From positions 79,353,628 through 79,417,627 of the forward strand of contig OY978525.1 of assembly GCA_963854835.1 (NCBI GenBank): 64,000 nucleotides of DNA, read 5' to 3'. The DNA is from Megamerina dolium. Lineage: Eukaryota > Arthropoda > Insecta > Diptera > Megamerinidae. Shown here in pieces: positions 22,380 through 33,830 of the stretch; within the stretch, counting starts at the first letter, position 1; every line of letters starts with the position of its first letter. Both the position numbers and the translations under genes were made by a program. A model generated the notes under the pieces. That model saw only the letters and a list, made by a program, of their open reading frames with translations. It did no database searches and was not told the DNA's origin.

Positions 22380-23280
22380 ATTATTGTGGTACTTTTTCCA
22401 TTTTCGTCCGATTTGTATAGTCGATACTGGACTGTTTATGTTGACTATTTCGTAGGTCCTGTCCAAATGGGACTAAATTTGTTTTTCCTCGTTTGATTTT
22501 TTAATAACACCTTTTCGCCTACTCTAAAACTTATCGAGTGTATGTTCTTGTCGTACTGTCTCTTGGCGTTTTCCTTTACCTTTTTCTGATTTTCCTTAAT
22601 TAGTAGGACCGTAGGACCTCTGTATTTGATATTTTAATAACACATTTTGGTCTTTTGCGTTGTACAATGGTGTTCTTTTGGTTTTTAGATTTGTTGGCAT
22701 GTCGCTGTTAAAGACGTATTGTGTGCTGAAAGGTGTTCGTTTGGTGGTAGTATGTACTGTATTATTGTGAACATGCATTGCTGAAGCCAACCACTGATCC
22801 CAATTTGAACCATCTTCTTTAACGAAACTCCTAAGATATTCCGATAAGGGTCTATGACTTCTTTCTAAAGAACTGTTTGCTTGTGGGTGATATGGAGTTA
22901 TATGTAATTTTTTAACAGCTAGCATCTTGCATGTATCTGAGAACAATTTTGATGTAAACTCTATACCATTATCTGTGCCTAAGATTTTTGGTATGTTTTA
23001 GTGTGTAATAACCTCCTTGTAAAAAACTTTTGCTACTGTGCTAGATTCTGCATCAGGAATAGGTACACAAATGAAAAAACATCTCGAAAAGTAAAAATGT
23101 ACTTATTTCCTGATGTGATTTCCCCCCATGTTGATGTAAATCTTTTCAAATGTTCTTGAAGGCGTGTCGGTCAATATCATTGGAATTTTGGTAAGCCTTG
23201 AACTTTTGTTGATTTGGCATTTTTTACAATTTTTACCATCTATATTGTCTTCTAATTCTGAAATAAGTTTTCAGTGCACC
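22380..23280 (-). pseudogene. element A integrase
   Basis: On the minus strand the core reads with breaks: the LGTDNG block (second catalytic Asp) near 22970, LHITPYHPQANSSLERSH with the third acidic residue near 22880, and a C-terminal WTGPYEIV-type segment near 22440. Stops and register changes interrupt it, including one before MFSDTCK. Integrase would insert the retrotransposon cDNA. The same breaks are in the second copy (62634-63595). Confidence 0.8.
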
Positions 23281-23447
23281 CTGACGTCCTCCTAATGGTG
23301 AATCATGGAAATTGCGTAGTACCGTCATTATGTCCTTTTCATTGGCTCCTCCTCAGGTCCTTTATGACCTAGGTAAATTATCTCTTTTCGTAGAAACTGG
23401 CACTTTTCTTTTAGCTTTAAGTTATGTTTACGTAAAAGTTCAAATAC

Positions 23448-24281
23448 TCATCGTAAATGCGATTCCTGTTGTGCCAAATTTTGACCATAGATGACGATGT
23501 CATCCAAATAGACAAAACAATCTATACCTTGAAGTCCTGTTAGTACATGGTTCATTAGTCTTTGGAAGGCGGCAGGTGCTCCTGTCAAACGGAAAGGCAT
23601 TCTTTTAAATTCGTAGTGCCCAACACCTGTACTAAGAGTTGTTTTTTCTCTGTCTGATTCTTTTAATAACACTTAATGGTGCCCACTGGCCAAATCAACT
23701 GTAGTGAAATATCTACAATGACCTAACTGATGTAATATTTCATCGATGTGGGGAATGGAAAAAATTTCTTTGATGGTGGCGTCATTTAATTTCCTGAAAT
23801 CTACTACTAGCCTCCATTTTCTTTTGCCATCTTCTCCCGCTTTCTTTGGCACCAAAATTATGGGGAAATTCCAAGGTGATAAGCTGGGAATAATTATCTC
23901 GTCTTCCAAGATTTTGTTTACTTTCTTATTGATTTCTTCCTTATGCGCTGCTAGAAGCCTGTACTGTCTTTGGTTGAATGGCGCATGGTCTGTTTTTATT
24001 GGTTTTGTGTGTTTTATGCCTGTGGTGTGAGACCTAAGAATGCCGTCTATGGATCTCTTTTCCTCAATGTTTAAGTTTTCGTCGAGCTTAATTGTTTCTA
24101 ATATTTTAGTAACCTTTTTGTGGTTATCAGTTTCCTTAATGTTATTTAGTCTATGAGCTATGTCGTATTTTACGTGTTCTAAATGATTAAATTTAATTTC
24201 ATTAATTTTAAGCTTATTATTTACAATATATGAATCTATATTCGTGTTGAGAATTGGGACATACACTGTGTTGTCCGTCAC
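23448..24281 (-). pseudogene. element A reverse transcriptase
   Basis: Minus strand, two in-line frames separated by one TAA at about 23673-23675. The first has NFPIILVPKKAGEDG, KWRLVVDFRKLND and YFTTVDLASGHH; the second has GAPAAFQRLMNH and the catalytic FVYLDDIVIYG. The typical FGLTGAP reads FRLTGAP here. The frame ends just after the YLDD motif, and RNase H is missing. The TAA is shared with the second copy, so element A was already dead when it was duplicated. Confidence 0.85.
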
Positions 24282-24497
24282 TCACCGAAGAAAATCAGCT
24301 TCTTTTTCATGGTATTGATAAACGATTGGTTCTATAAATTGTCTCTACCTAGTATACCATCAGCAGGTATCCCTATCTTTTCAGAGATTAAGTGTAATTG
24401 GATTGCTATTGACCCTAATGTGGTGAACGCTTCTTGCTAACAGATTCATCAATTACTGATGACTTTATTAAACTGGTATCTACAGAAAAACCATGCT

Positions 24498-25806
24498 TAC
24501 AGGATCAACGCGAGCTGTTAAGGAGCGGTACAGAGAAAAAAGGAGTGCAGAGAGACGTCTTTTCAGGCGCTAGAAGAGGGAGCTGGAAAGACGCGAGTGT
24601 GAGGAGATAGAGATGTGTACCGACAAGAATGAGACTCGAAAATTCTACGAAAATATCAAGCGCCTGAGTGGGGGTTTAAATCCCGAAGCCTCTTCTTGTC
24701 GTGATGGAAATAGGAATCTGGTTACAGATATCCAGAGTGTACTGAGCCTATGGAGGGAACACTTCTCCACGTTACTGAATGGCGATGCTACGAACAATTC
24801 CGCCAATGGAGGAGTGTGCCCAATAACCCCAATTACAGACGATGATGTTGATGTTCCACCACCCGACTATGACTAGGTTGAAACGGCCATTTTAAGGCTG
24901 AAGAACAACAAAGCTGCAGGTGCTGATGGCCTGCCTGCCGAGTTGTTTAAAACCGGAGGCGATGAGCTGCTCGCCTGCATGAAGCAGCTCATAAACAGAA
25001 TGTGGTCGGATGAAAGCATGCCTGATGACTGGAGGCTCAGCGTTCTCTTTCTCGGACATAAAAAGGAGACCCCACAATCTGCCCCAACTACCGTGGAATA
25101 AGTCTTCTGAGCATCGCATACAAGGTCCTCTCGAGCGTATTTTTTGAAATATTGAAGCCCATGCTCAACAACCTGATTGGACCTTATCAGTGTAGCTTCA
25201 GACCTGGTAAATCCACCATCGACCAGATTTTTACACTGCTCCACAACAGCGCGTCACTGTTGACAATTACGCTTTGGAAGTAGTAAGGGACTTTGTCTAT
25301 CTTGAAACCAGCATTAACAGCAATAATGACGTCAGCCTGGTGATATTGCGAATGCTTACTCTTACAAACAGGTGCTACTTTGGACTAAGTAAGACAATTT
25401 CCACCTCGGATGAGCAAATGCTTGGAGTTTTCGAGAGAAAAGTCCTACGCAAGATCTTTGGACCTATTTGCATTGGTGGCGAGTACCGAATAAGGTACAA
25501 CTATGAGCTGTACGAGTTGTATGCCGATATTGACATAGTAAAGCGCATCAAAATTCAGCAGCTGCGCTGGCTAGGTCATGTCGAGCGAATGGAAGAACAC
25601 GCTCCAACTGAGAAGGTGTTATATTCGGAACCCGCTGGAGGACGACGCAGGAGTGGAAGACTTAACCTCCGGTGGAAAAACCAACTCTGGAGAACCTAAC
25701 GGCGCTTGGAATTTCTAACTGGCGCCAGCCAGTACAGAGATGGCTGGCGAAGCATGTTATACACGGCCTAAATTGATATTTGGTTATTATGGCCACATAA
25801 GTAAGT
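24498..25806 (+). mobile_element. RTE-like LINE fragment with internal deletions, copy 1
   Basis: Inserted within the protease of element A. It ends at ggccacataag followed by taagtaag, the same terminus as the fragments at 37117 and 39030. Coding remnants are described separately. Confidence 0.75.
24515..25699 (+). pseudogene. RTE-like reverse-transcriptase remnant
   Basis: Pieces in several registers: NETRKFYENIKRLSGG, then LKNNKAAGADGLPAELFK and YRGISLLSIAYKVLSS, then a 3' part from about 25250 with GVFERKVLRKIFGPIC and QLRWLGHVERMEEHAP. Comparison with 38140-39000 shows two deletions here: one removes the catalytic palm (YADD) and another about 100 bp near 25390. The C-terminal LRWLGHVERM block is usual in RTE-type proteins. 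Stop codons also interrupt it. Confidence 0.75.
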
Positions 25807-26101
25807 AAATAATCTGCCCCAGAGTCTACAAGTAAAATTTGTTTCCATTTTTTGCTTCCTCACGCGGAAACTCAATGAACACATCATTTACATCAGAGAC
25901 TTCCAAACAGTAGCCATGTTTGTTATTATTGGATGGTAAAGATGGTTCAACAATCACCCTAAACGCTTGACTACCAACTTCCACCATCTTGCTATCTAAC
26001 GTGGAGGATGTGTCAACAATCTCTAAGGACGCATTTTTAACTATTTTAACTATTTTTGGTGCTTTTTTGATCACAATACAATAAATTAATATAACATGCA
26101 C
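25807..26101 (-). pseudogene. element A protease, split by the RTE fragment
   Basis: On the minus strand NKFYLLVDSGAD ends at about 25810, giving the DSG active site of a retroviral-type aspartic protease. The remaining half continues beyond the RTE insertion (24497 down to 24290), where an ADG(I)LGRDN-type block is readable with stops. The upstream half is a linker with no motif I recognise. Confidence 0.65.
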
Positions 26102-26343
26102 ACAATAAAGTATAGCTTTATTGCCAACATTTATTTCATGGGTAAAACGGTAACGGTAACGGCATTATTTCAGATACCATCCGATTAGAGATTATTTAGT
26201 ATGTTATACCCACCGGAAATTTTTAAAAATTGTCACTTATATTCGGCAAATAAAATTTTTTATATAAGTTTAAAGTAGTTCTACTGGAATAATCGCAATA
26301 CTTCCTTTGCACAGGTTTAATGATTTTTGGAAAGCTGTAATTT

Positions 26344-26712
26344 ACTGGCCGTAGCTCAGTGGTTAGTGTGTTGGCCTTCTGATCTGTAGGTTATTGGTTA
26401 AAACCCCGGCTGGAGCATAACGAATTTAATAATTTGATATTAAAAGATTTTTCTTTCGAACGGTACCCATCTGTAGGCAAGCAATTGGCAATTCTTCCGG
26501 CAGTAACAATTTGCCATGAAAAAGCTTCTAAAAGAACTCTGTGACAAACCTCAGAAAAAGTGATTTCGCAAAAAGTTCCTGCCGTTCGGAACCGGCTAAA
26601 ATAAGTAGATACCTTCCAATACTGCCCAAAATTTAACACGCACAACAGTAATGGAAGAGAAGTTCGGCCAAAGAGCCTATTGGGGCTTTAAGTGCCACAA
26701 ATTTTTTTTTTG
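26344..26712 (+). mobile_element. tRNA-derived SINE, copy 2
   Basis: Starts ctggccgtagctcagtggtt (A-box region) with a degraded B-box ttattggttaaaacc, then the full body and the end gggctttaagtgccacaaat plus a T run. gtaattt on both sides (26337-26343 and 26713-26719) may be the target duplication. Confidence 0.9.
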
Positions 26713-27399
26713 GTAATTTTCTGGCGTTAGGGTGTTACATCAGGGTAGTAGGAACTGAGATTTGGTGGGCAATATTAGAACGGGGTACTCGATGAAACAA
26801 TCTTTGGCTTTGAAACAAAAATATGTGTCTTTGACTGCAAACGCCGAAGTTACCACGAAAAATGTAAAAAAGCGGCAAAAAGACTTTTTTTTCGGAATTG
26901 CCTTGCAAAACTCCTTCATATTAGGGGGCGGACGGCGCTCCTTTTTTCTTTCCTTGTAAGGTGGTACGGCAAAATTTCATTTGGAAATTCAAACATTGGA
27001 AATACAAATAAAAATTCATATATTGGAAATTCTAGTGAATAGTCAAACGTCAAATATAGGAAATTTCATTAGAAAGTACAAAAGCTAAAAATTCTTTTGG
27101 ATCACCCACGTCAAATATTAGAAATTCAAATAAAAATTCATACCCTTATGAAGAGAATCACAATTTCTTTTAATAAGATATTCCCTGTTTTTTTTTTAAA
27201 TGACACAACACAAAAGTATGAATATTTCTCCTAAGGCATCTTTGCATTCAAGAAACAAAGCGGGACATTCATGTGCGATGTGAATTCGTTGCTGTCTCGC
27301 AAACGACTACATGAAAGAGCATAAGAATACGTGTTACTTGAATTTGCATAATTGTCTGCGAAATGCCTATCACCTTGGGGTGCTAATGGGGTAGTGACG
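26713..27399. other. spacer with imperfect short repeats
   Basis: No gene. From about 26975 to 27150 the phrase ttggaaattcaaa and near variants recur five or six times. A plus-strand open frame at 26762-26959 has no recognisable features. Confidence 0.5.
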
Positions 27400-27562
27400 C
27401 GATTATATAGCCTCTCCTATTCAATTGTCAACCTCACCTACACGTCGGTGCACCCTGTCGATAACAGAAGAGGCTCTGACGAGAGCTGAATGGCTGGTAG
27501 TGATTAAAGAACCAAGTCGTTAACCGTCCCCTCCGATGCCCAGGCAAGGTCGGTTGTATTAA

Positions 27563-28712
27563 GTGCCTTACCCTGGTATACTGGCTCTGCTGGGGTGGAC
27601 TCTTCTTTCCAGTATACTCGTGGGAATCAAAACGGAGAACATACACAATAAAAACAAAAACCAGGAAGTAAGGGGGAGCGCTCTGGGAGCGCTTTCGGAG
27701 GATGATCTCTTGGCCAGTAGCCAGGAGAGCATCAAAAACAAGGATGGCAAGGGTGCCAGACATAACACCCCTATCACAGACAATAATATTCCATCTACAT
27801 CTAACAAAGGGGTGCCGTAGCTCAGTGGTTAGTGTGTTCGCCTTCTGATCTGTAGGTCGTGGTTCAATCCCCGGCTGATGCATAACAAATTTAATATCGA
27901 TAAGATTTTTCTTTCGAACGGTACCCACCTGTCGGCAAGCAATTCGCAATTCTTCCGACAGTAACAACTTTCCATGAAAAAGCTTCTTAAAGAACTCTGT
28001 GACAAAGCTCAGAAAAAGCGATGTCACAAGTGTTCTGTCGTTCGGAACCTGCTAAAATAAGTAGGTCCCTTCTAATATTGTCCAAAATTTAAGACGCACA
28101 ACAGTAATGGAAGTGAAGCTCGGCCAATGAGCCCTTTGGGGCTTTATGTTCCACATATTTATTTATTTATTTTATCTAACAAAGGGAGCACGCCAGGCAC
28201 AGCGGCCCCCAAGAAGTCTAAGAAGTCGTCCGGTACCCTGCTGAAAGCGAGGTATCAAGGGGCGCTTTTCATACTGGACAAGATCACCAAAAATAAGAAA
28301 GATGGCCAAGTGCACGAGCGGGATGCCGAGGATAATTTCAATGAAACTGGATGAGTCGAAGCTCATCCAGTGTTTGAAGCTGCAGAACCCAGGTGTCCCA
28401 ATGGATGACTGGTCGGTCATTAAGATCGAAGAGCAGCAGCGTAACAGCCAGTCAGTCCTTCTGCTTATCTGCAATGAGTCCCTGGGGGCACTTGAGCAGA
28501 GAGAAAATAAGCTTCGGTTTGGCATCAGGGAGGCCAAAATGAAGGTGTTTCCGGCCTCGGTGGCTCCGGATGATAACCTGGAAGAGGTTTATGACGCCAA
28601 CAAGCTCCTAGAGGGGCTCAAGCTGGCCGAGCTGGTCTCGTCATCAGCCGAGCAAACTGGAAGTGCGCCACAAACCAGCAAACAAGGAGATGCTGAGAGT
28701 GGCGCAGATTAA
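27563..28712 (+). pseudogene. LOA-like LINE 2 ORF1, interrupted by a SINE
   Basis: Coding runs up to the SINE (27811) and resumes at 28186 with TPGTAAPKKSKKSSGTLLK. A register change near 28310-28340 separates that part from the C-terminal half (28340-28712), which has MDDWSVIKIEEQ and LRFGIREAKMKVF, a DUF4780-like domain. The protein would bind the LINE RNA. The stop at 28710-28712 lies inside the start of ORF2. Confidence 0.7.
27811..28173 (+). mobile_element. tRNA-derived SINE, copy 3 (full length, 363 bp)
   Basis: Flanked by a perfect 12-bp duplication atctaacaaagg (27799-27810 and 28174-28185). The head reads ggtgccgtagctcagtggtt and has a B-box-like ggtcgtggttcaatccc. The tail is (attt)n. 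It defines the full length of the family. Confidence 0.95.
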
Positions 28713-30984
28713 CTTGCAGCATGCCAAAGCAGCCTCGGACAACCTCATAATCCTTCTCAGAGAGAGGGACATCGACATCTGTCTTATACAAGAACCCTGG
28801 ATATGGCGCTCAAAGATTATGGGTCTGCACACCAGGGACTACAACCTTTTTTATACGCATGGTGAAGGTAAGCCAAGGGCGTGCATCCTTGTAAGGAACA
28901 CAATTAACGCTTTCTTTCTACCTAATTTTAGTTCTTACGATGTCGTAGTGGTCAAGATCGAGTCGCAGAGCGGTCGTAGTCTCACGATCGCTTCGGCGTA
29001 CTTGTCGCATGACCGTCCAGCGCCTCCCGAGGAGGACCAACGGCTCATCAGCAACAGCAAAGAGGATGCTCTATTGGGCTGCGACGCCAATGCCAGACAT
29101 GCGATTTGGGGAAGCAGCGAAACAAATGAACGAGGTGAGTCTTTTTGATTTTATAATATCCTACGATCTCAATATTTGTAACAGGGGCGATTCACCTACC
29201 TTCACTTTCCCTGTTTCGGAAACCTGTAGGGCGTGGGAAGAAGTCCTTGATATTACACTCACAACTAACTCTCCCGATCTTGTAATTCGTAACTGGACAG
29301 TTTCGAAACGAATCTCCCTGTCGGATCATCGAATGATTCTCTTTGACCTAGGCTCGGAGAGGGAGATTAGACAACCACATAGAAACCCTAAACAAACATC
29401 TTGGAATCTTTTTGACAAGGTAGTTAGCGATAGACTCCATAGAAATAGAACAGCCATAGAGTCCCGGAATAATATGGAAGACCGGGCCAAGTCTCTACAA
29501 AAAAGTTTTCAGGTGGCCTACAAAGTTGCTTGTCCTATATCTAGGAGTAAGAAGATCTTCCCGCCGTGGTGGGATAAGGATCTGAGTGACCTGAGGTCCA
29601 AGCTCAGAAGAATCTTTAACGATTGCTATGCAACAGGTGGCTTTCAGGAGTATAGATATTCCCTGATGGAATATAAAAAAGCTATACGGACTGCAAAGAC
29701 AAAATCTTGGCGGGAACATTGCGAGTCGATAGAGACCACGAAGGACACAGCAAGACTCGGTAAAATCCTGGCTAAAGATCACTCAAATAAAACCTTTATA
29801 AAGCGCGCCGATGGCACTTGGGCGGAATCGGTGGCCGAAACTCTAGATATCCTCATAGATACACACTTTCCAGACAGTCCTGATGAGGCAACGTAAGGAA
29901 GCGAACCGGTACAGCAGGAAGTATCGGCGGCGCTGCTGGATAAAATCATGACTGAGGAGAAAATAGGGTGGGCAATTAATAGTTTCTCACCTTTTAAATC
30001 CCCGGGGGTAGACGGTATTCTCCCTATAATGATGCAGAACACTCAGAAATCTTTCATCTCATTTCTACTTGGAAATACGGCATCAAGGCCGTATTTCCAA
30101 GTAGAAATGAGTGGGAGAAAGGTGGGATCCTGACTGGTAGGGATACACACATTTTCACTGATGGTTCCAAAATGGACTCTGGAGTTGGAGCAGGAATCTA
30201 TTCGGAGTCCTTAGAAATATCAACGTCCGTAAAACTCCCTTCTTATTGCAGTGTGTTCCAGGCGGAGGTATACGCAATTCTACAAGCATGCGAATTGCTC
30301 CAACAAAGGAACATAACTGGAAAGGCAACAATTCTCTCCGATAGCCAGGCAGCTATAAAGGCGCTAGCCACGCCAACTGTTAGCTCAAAGCTGGTCGGAG
30401 AGTGTAAACAAATAATAACCGCAATATCTGCCTACCTCGAAGTATCAGTTATCTGGGTTCCAGGACACAAGGGAATCGCAGGCAACGAGAATGCTGATGA
30501 GCTAGCTCGCAGGGGCTCATCTGCAGACAATGAACGAACACCCTATGCCGATGTAGGTGTTCCCCTAGCTGAAGCCAAGGGGATTATTCAAAAACACTAC
30601 TTAAACAAAGCGCAGCGGAAATGGACTAGCACCACGACCTACACAATTTCAAAAGCCACCTGGCCAGACTACAACGAGAAGAGGACAAGGAGCCTTCTGA
30701 GTAGATCTAGGGCCGTCACACACAAACTAATAGCAGTATGCACAGGCCATTGGGCCATTGGTACACATGCGGAGAAAATGGGTATCCCGCACAACGACCA
30801 TTGCAGAAGCTGCAACAACATAACCGCTAAGGAGACGGTAGAGCATTTCTTGTGCAAATGCCCGACCTTATCCAGAAACCGATTAACATCCTTAGGTAGC
30901 CTATTCTTTGATAACCTAGAACAGGTATCTAAAATAGAGATCTCCCATATCCTTCAGTTCATAAACAACTCCGGCTGGTTGTAA
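28690..30984 (+). pseudogene. LOA-like LINE 2 ORF2 without its reverse transcriptase
   Basis: Starts at ATG 28690, overlapping the ORF1 stop. The endonuclease is readable: MLRVAQINLQHAKAASDN, LIQEPWIW, LGCDANARHAIWGSSE, then after a frameshift near 29140 ISLSDHRMILFDLG. Next comes the linker PPWWDKDLSDLR and the start of RT (SPFKSPGVDGILP near 30000). RT then stops at an inverted repeat (30058-30111). From 30130 RNase H follows (HIFTDGSKMDSG; LSDSQAAIKAL; VIWVPGHKGIAGNENADEL) and the tail with CRSCNNITAKETVEHFLCKCP. The palm domain is deleted, so the copy cannot move itself. Confidence 0.85.
30058..30111. repeat. perfect 23-bp inverted repeat at the LINE 2 deletion junction
   Basis: Arms 30058-30080 and 30089-30111 are exact reverse complements (ctcatttctacttggaaata..) around the 8-nt spacer catcaagg. 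It lies exactly where reverse transcriptase is lost, which suggests a strand switch during repair or reverse transcription. Confidence 0.95.
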
Positions 30985-31258
30985 AAAATCCTTCAACACT
31001 CAGTAGGCCTTAGCGAGATTTATGGCTCAAATCGGCATTTTATTTGCTACTTGAGCCACCAGGGTCGCAGCCATTCTGCCTACCTACCTACCTGCCTATC
31101 ACTGGTCTATATGTATGTATATACAAAACAAAGTGATAAAATGCGTATGTTTCCATAAGCTGCTAGTAATTTTCAGCTAATTTTGTAATTTTTTTTTTAC
31201 GTAAATAATTACGGTGGTGCGAACACCAAAACAACCAAAGAAGCTTATGTTTACGGTG

Positions 31259-33825
31259 CACAGTGGCACTTTTGAGCTATTTAGGAGCTAAAAACTCATA
31301 ACTCTGTTATTAGTAGACATATTTTAATGAAATTTTATACATAGGTTAATGTGGTCAGAAGTTATGTTGGTGTGAAATATGGGTCCGATCGGTTCAAAAA
31401 CCATGCCCATTTTTGGGAAAAGAGTTCCTTTTAAAGCGCTTAGTATGTATACTAATTAAACAAGCCTAACGGCCACGCCTACTTCTAAGGCACATATCTG
31501 AATATAGTGGTGCTGGGTATTACAAAGTCGGGCATACCTTACTATACACTATTATAAGTTTCTTATTGGTGTTGTATCAAATGAAAGTATCTTTGAATAA
31601 GAATGTTTTCGTTATTTCTTCTCATAACAGTTTTAACAAAAATCGAGATTTATTTAACAGTTCTTTTGGTTATTAAAAAAGTTCCTAATGAGGAAAGCTT
31701 AGAAAATGGTACATAAACTAAATATAATAATAATTAAATTAAGTTTGTTCAACTTTTAGTAGAGACATTATTTCTTCACTAAAAAAATGAAAATTGTTAT
31801 ATAGAGTTCTGTTGTTTCTAGATAATGTAGTAATTAAATGGTCTGAAGAAAACAATAGGGTGTGGAAAAGATCGCACATTGTATCTACACGACTTGTTTT
31901 TCGGGTGTTATGTTCGCGGAATCTCCTCATGTCTTTATTTCTAGCTTCCAAAGCTTCCTCCGACATCATACCAATGGGCAATAGACAAGATTTTACAATA
32001 CTTGGTCCATGAATTAAGATTCTGTGCACACTTGGAGGCATGGGATACCAGGGATAATGTTCAAATGTATTCTACAATGTGTAGAATACATTCCAAAAAT
32101 CTGGCATAGGCATGCAAAGTAGAGCGCCCGCAATCGTACAACGTTTCATCACACTTTCGTTCATACATAATCTGCAAACTATTCATCTCTTTCGGAGTAG
32201 CTTTGCAAATACCACATATTTGCACAGATGTATCACTCAGTGCGCTAAAAGTTTTGCCATCTATCATCGTTAATTTTGCCACACTTCTAACAAAAATATA
32301 TTTTTCTTTAACTTTAATTATTGAGAACTGCAATTCCGATAGTTGCATTTAAATATTTGCAGTTTCATTTTTAATTAAATCCTTAGTTTCCTTTTCAAAA
32401 CAAATTTTAATAGGTCGACAAAATCTTGTAGAGGAGGGTGACGTATTTTCTCATATTATTAACTTTCCATCAATTTTTTTTAACCATGCAGATCGAAAAA
32501 ATATGGCTGTCATTAAAGTCACTTTCGCTGTTTTCAATTTTTTGGTTGTACTGAGAATGACTGGAACTCCCATCGCAACCCCATTTCACATCCATTATCA
32601 AGCCTTGAGCAACCACCTTCAGATTATCTTCTAAAACTTTACGAACATCTTCGATTTGTGCTATTCTTTTAACGGTGTGATTAAGAAGCCCCTGAAGTTT
32701 TACTTCTGCTGATTTCAAAGTTACAGATATCTGTTCGGGATAGCATTTCTTTTTATCTTCCAATAAAACATTGCAGGGGGTTATATATTGGCATTTTTAC
32801 TCTTCGCCCCTGCTGTATAAGCGTATAAGAATATTTTCGAAGATGGCAGTCGACATAAAGTGATAAAGCTTCTTCGGGACCATATTCACTGCATACACAC
32901 TCGAGGGAGAAAACCTTTTTTTTTTGTCTCTTCAGGAGAAATGGTTGCTGCTTTTACTACTTGTGCTGCATTCCGAAGACCAACGCGGTTTAAGCTTACA
33001 CGAGCAGCATACGCGAGTTCTGGATGGCTATAGTTTTGAACCAAAAATTGAACTCTTTAAAATCTTTTATCTTTAAAATCGCCCTTCCAAGATGACATGA
33101 TGATGAAGATGGCTCATCAGTTCCTAAAACTAGGCAGTTTTCAAGCCATGGCGAATAGTCTTCCTACAATTTGTCTGTAGATCGTCCTACTTTTCGCCAC
33201 TTAGCTTTAAGATTTGTTAAAAAAATTGACACTTCCTTCTTATAGCCTCCATAACAGTCACTGTCCAAGTCTTCGATTCCGAGTTTACTGCATACATGAT
33301 TGTAAACAGGAGCAGTTTTCTTGCTACCGTCTCGTTGAGCAACCTAAACCTCCAACAACTTCTTTCGAGAAATCGACTGCATATCCAATTTGGAGCAGTT
33401 AGGCGCAGATGAACTTTTTGTAATTCGACTAGGGATTAACCAAAGATTCAAAATTAGTAGGAATTACCTTAATGTTGCATAATGCACAATTACGACAATT
33501 GCAAAAGCCTCAATTTTTCAAATCCTATTAGTAAATTGAATAAACTTAGAAAAAATATATCGAATTAGGGCTGATAAATTCACGAAATACTGAAATTGAC
33601 TTCTTGAATTTAGCCTAAAAACAACGAACTTTCACCAAAAATAATAGCACATGGCAAATAGCATCTTTGGTAGGTAACGGTGCAACGAGTGTGGCAATAA
33701 AAACAAAATAACAAAAATATTACCCAGCGAACATCTGGTAACGAAATACTACCAAAAAAAGTCACCAATTCTATAACCAAATTTTCGACTTCTTCGCTCT
33801 TAAATAGTTCAAAAGTGCCACTGTG
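31259..33825 (-). mobile_element. Transib (RAG1-like) DNA transposon, fossil
   Basis: Both ends start CACAGTGGCACTTTTGA and are inverted over about 30 bp. The 5-bp flank cggtg is duplicated exactly (31254-31258 and 33826-33830), the GC-rich 5-bp duplication known for Transib. The first seven bases equal the V(D)J recombination-signal heptamer. In the left end an A-rich ctaaaaact lies 22 bp after the heptamer. Length 2,567 bp, with transposase remains on the minus strand. Confidence 0.9.
31739..33410 (-). pseudogene. Transib transposase, multiply broken
   Basis: Minus-strand pieces in the right order: an N-terminal region with stops (33410-32800), KWGCDGSSSHSQY near 32574 (Asp equivalent to the first RAG1/Transib catalytic residue), CGICKATPKEMN near 32216 (zinc-binding pair), and VHRILIHG, SEEALEARNKD and NTRKTSRV near 32025-31906. 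The Glu in the SEEALEARNKD stretch is where the third catalytic residue lies in this family. Several stops and frameshifts make it inactive. The protein would bind the CACAGTG ends and make hairpin-type cuts; that is known for the family, not shown here. Confidence 0.85.
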
Positions 33826-33830
33826 CGGTG

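Larger units (their letters stand above)
20831..26343 (-). mobile_element. element A, copy 1: gypsy-group retrotransposon
   Basis: On the minus strand, in order: protease, reverse transcriptase, integrase, then a 3' region that continues past Tigger and gypsy B to 10279. RNase H is deleted. A MITE and an RTE fragment are nested inside. I could not see either LTR clearly, so both outer edges are uncertain. A close second copy is at 61118-64000. Confidence 0.75.
27400..31105 (+). mobile_element. LOA-like LINE 2 with a nested SINE and a deleted RT
   Basis: Contains ORF1, a SINE inserted in ORF1, ORF2 endonuclease, almost no reverse transcriptase, then RNase H and a zinc-knuckle tail. It ends with a 3' UTR and tacctacctacctgccta, a simple-repeat tail. 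The start is approximate; GC-richer sequence begins near 27400. Confidence 0.8.

Noticed and set aside
26344..26420. Possible functional tRNA genes at the SINE heads (also 27811, 58277 and 12547)
   Set aside because: They keep A- and B-box-like words but lack a good cloverleaf and are always followed by the SINE body.
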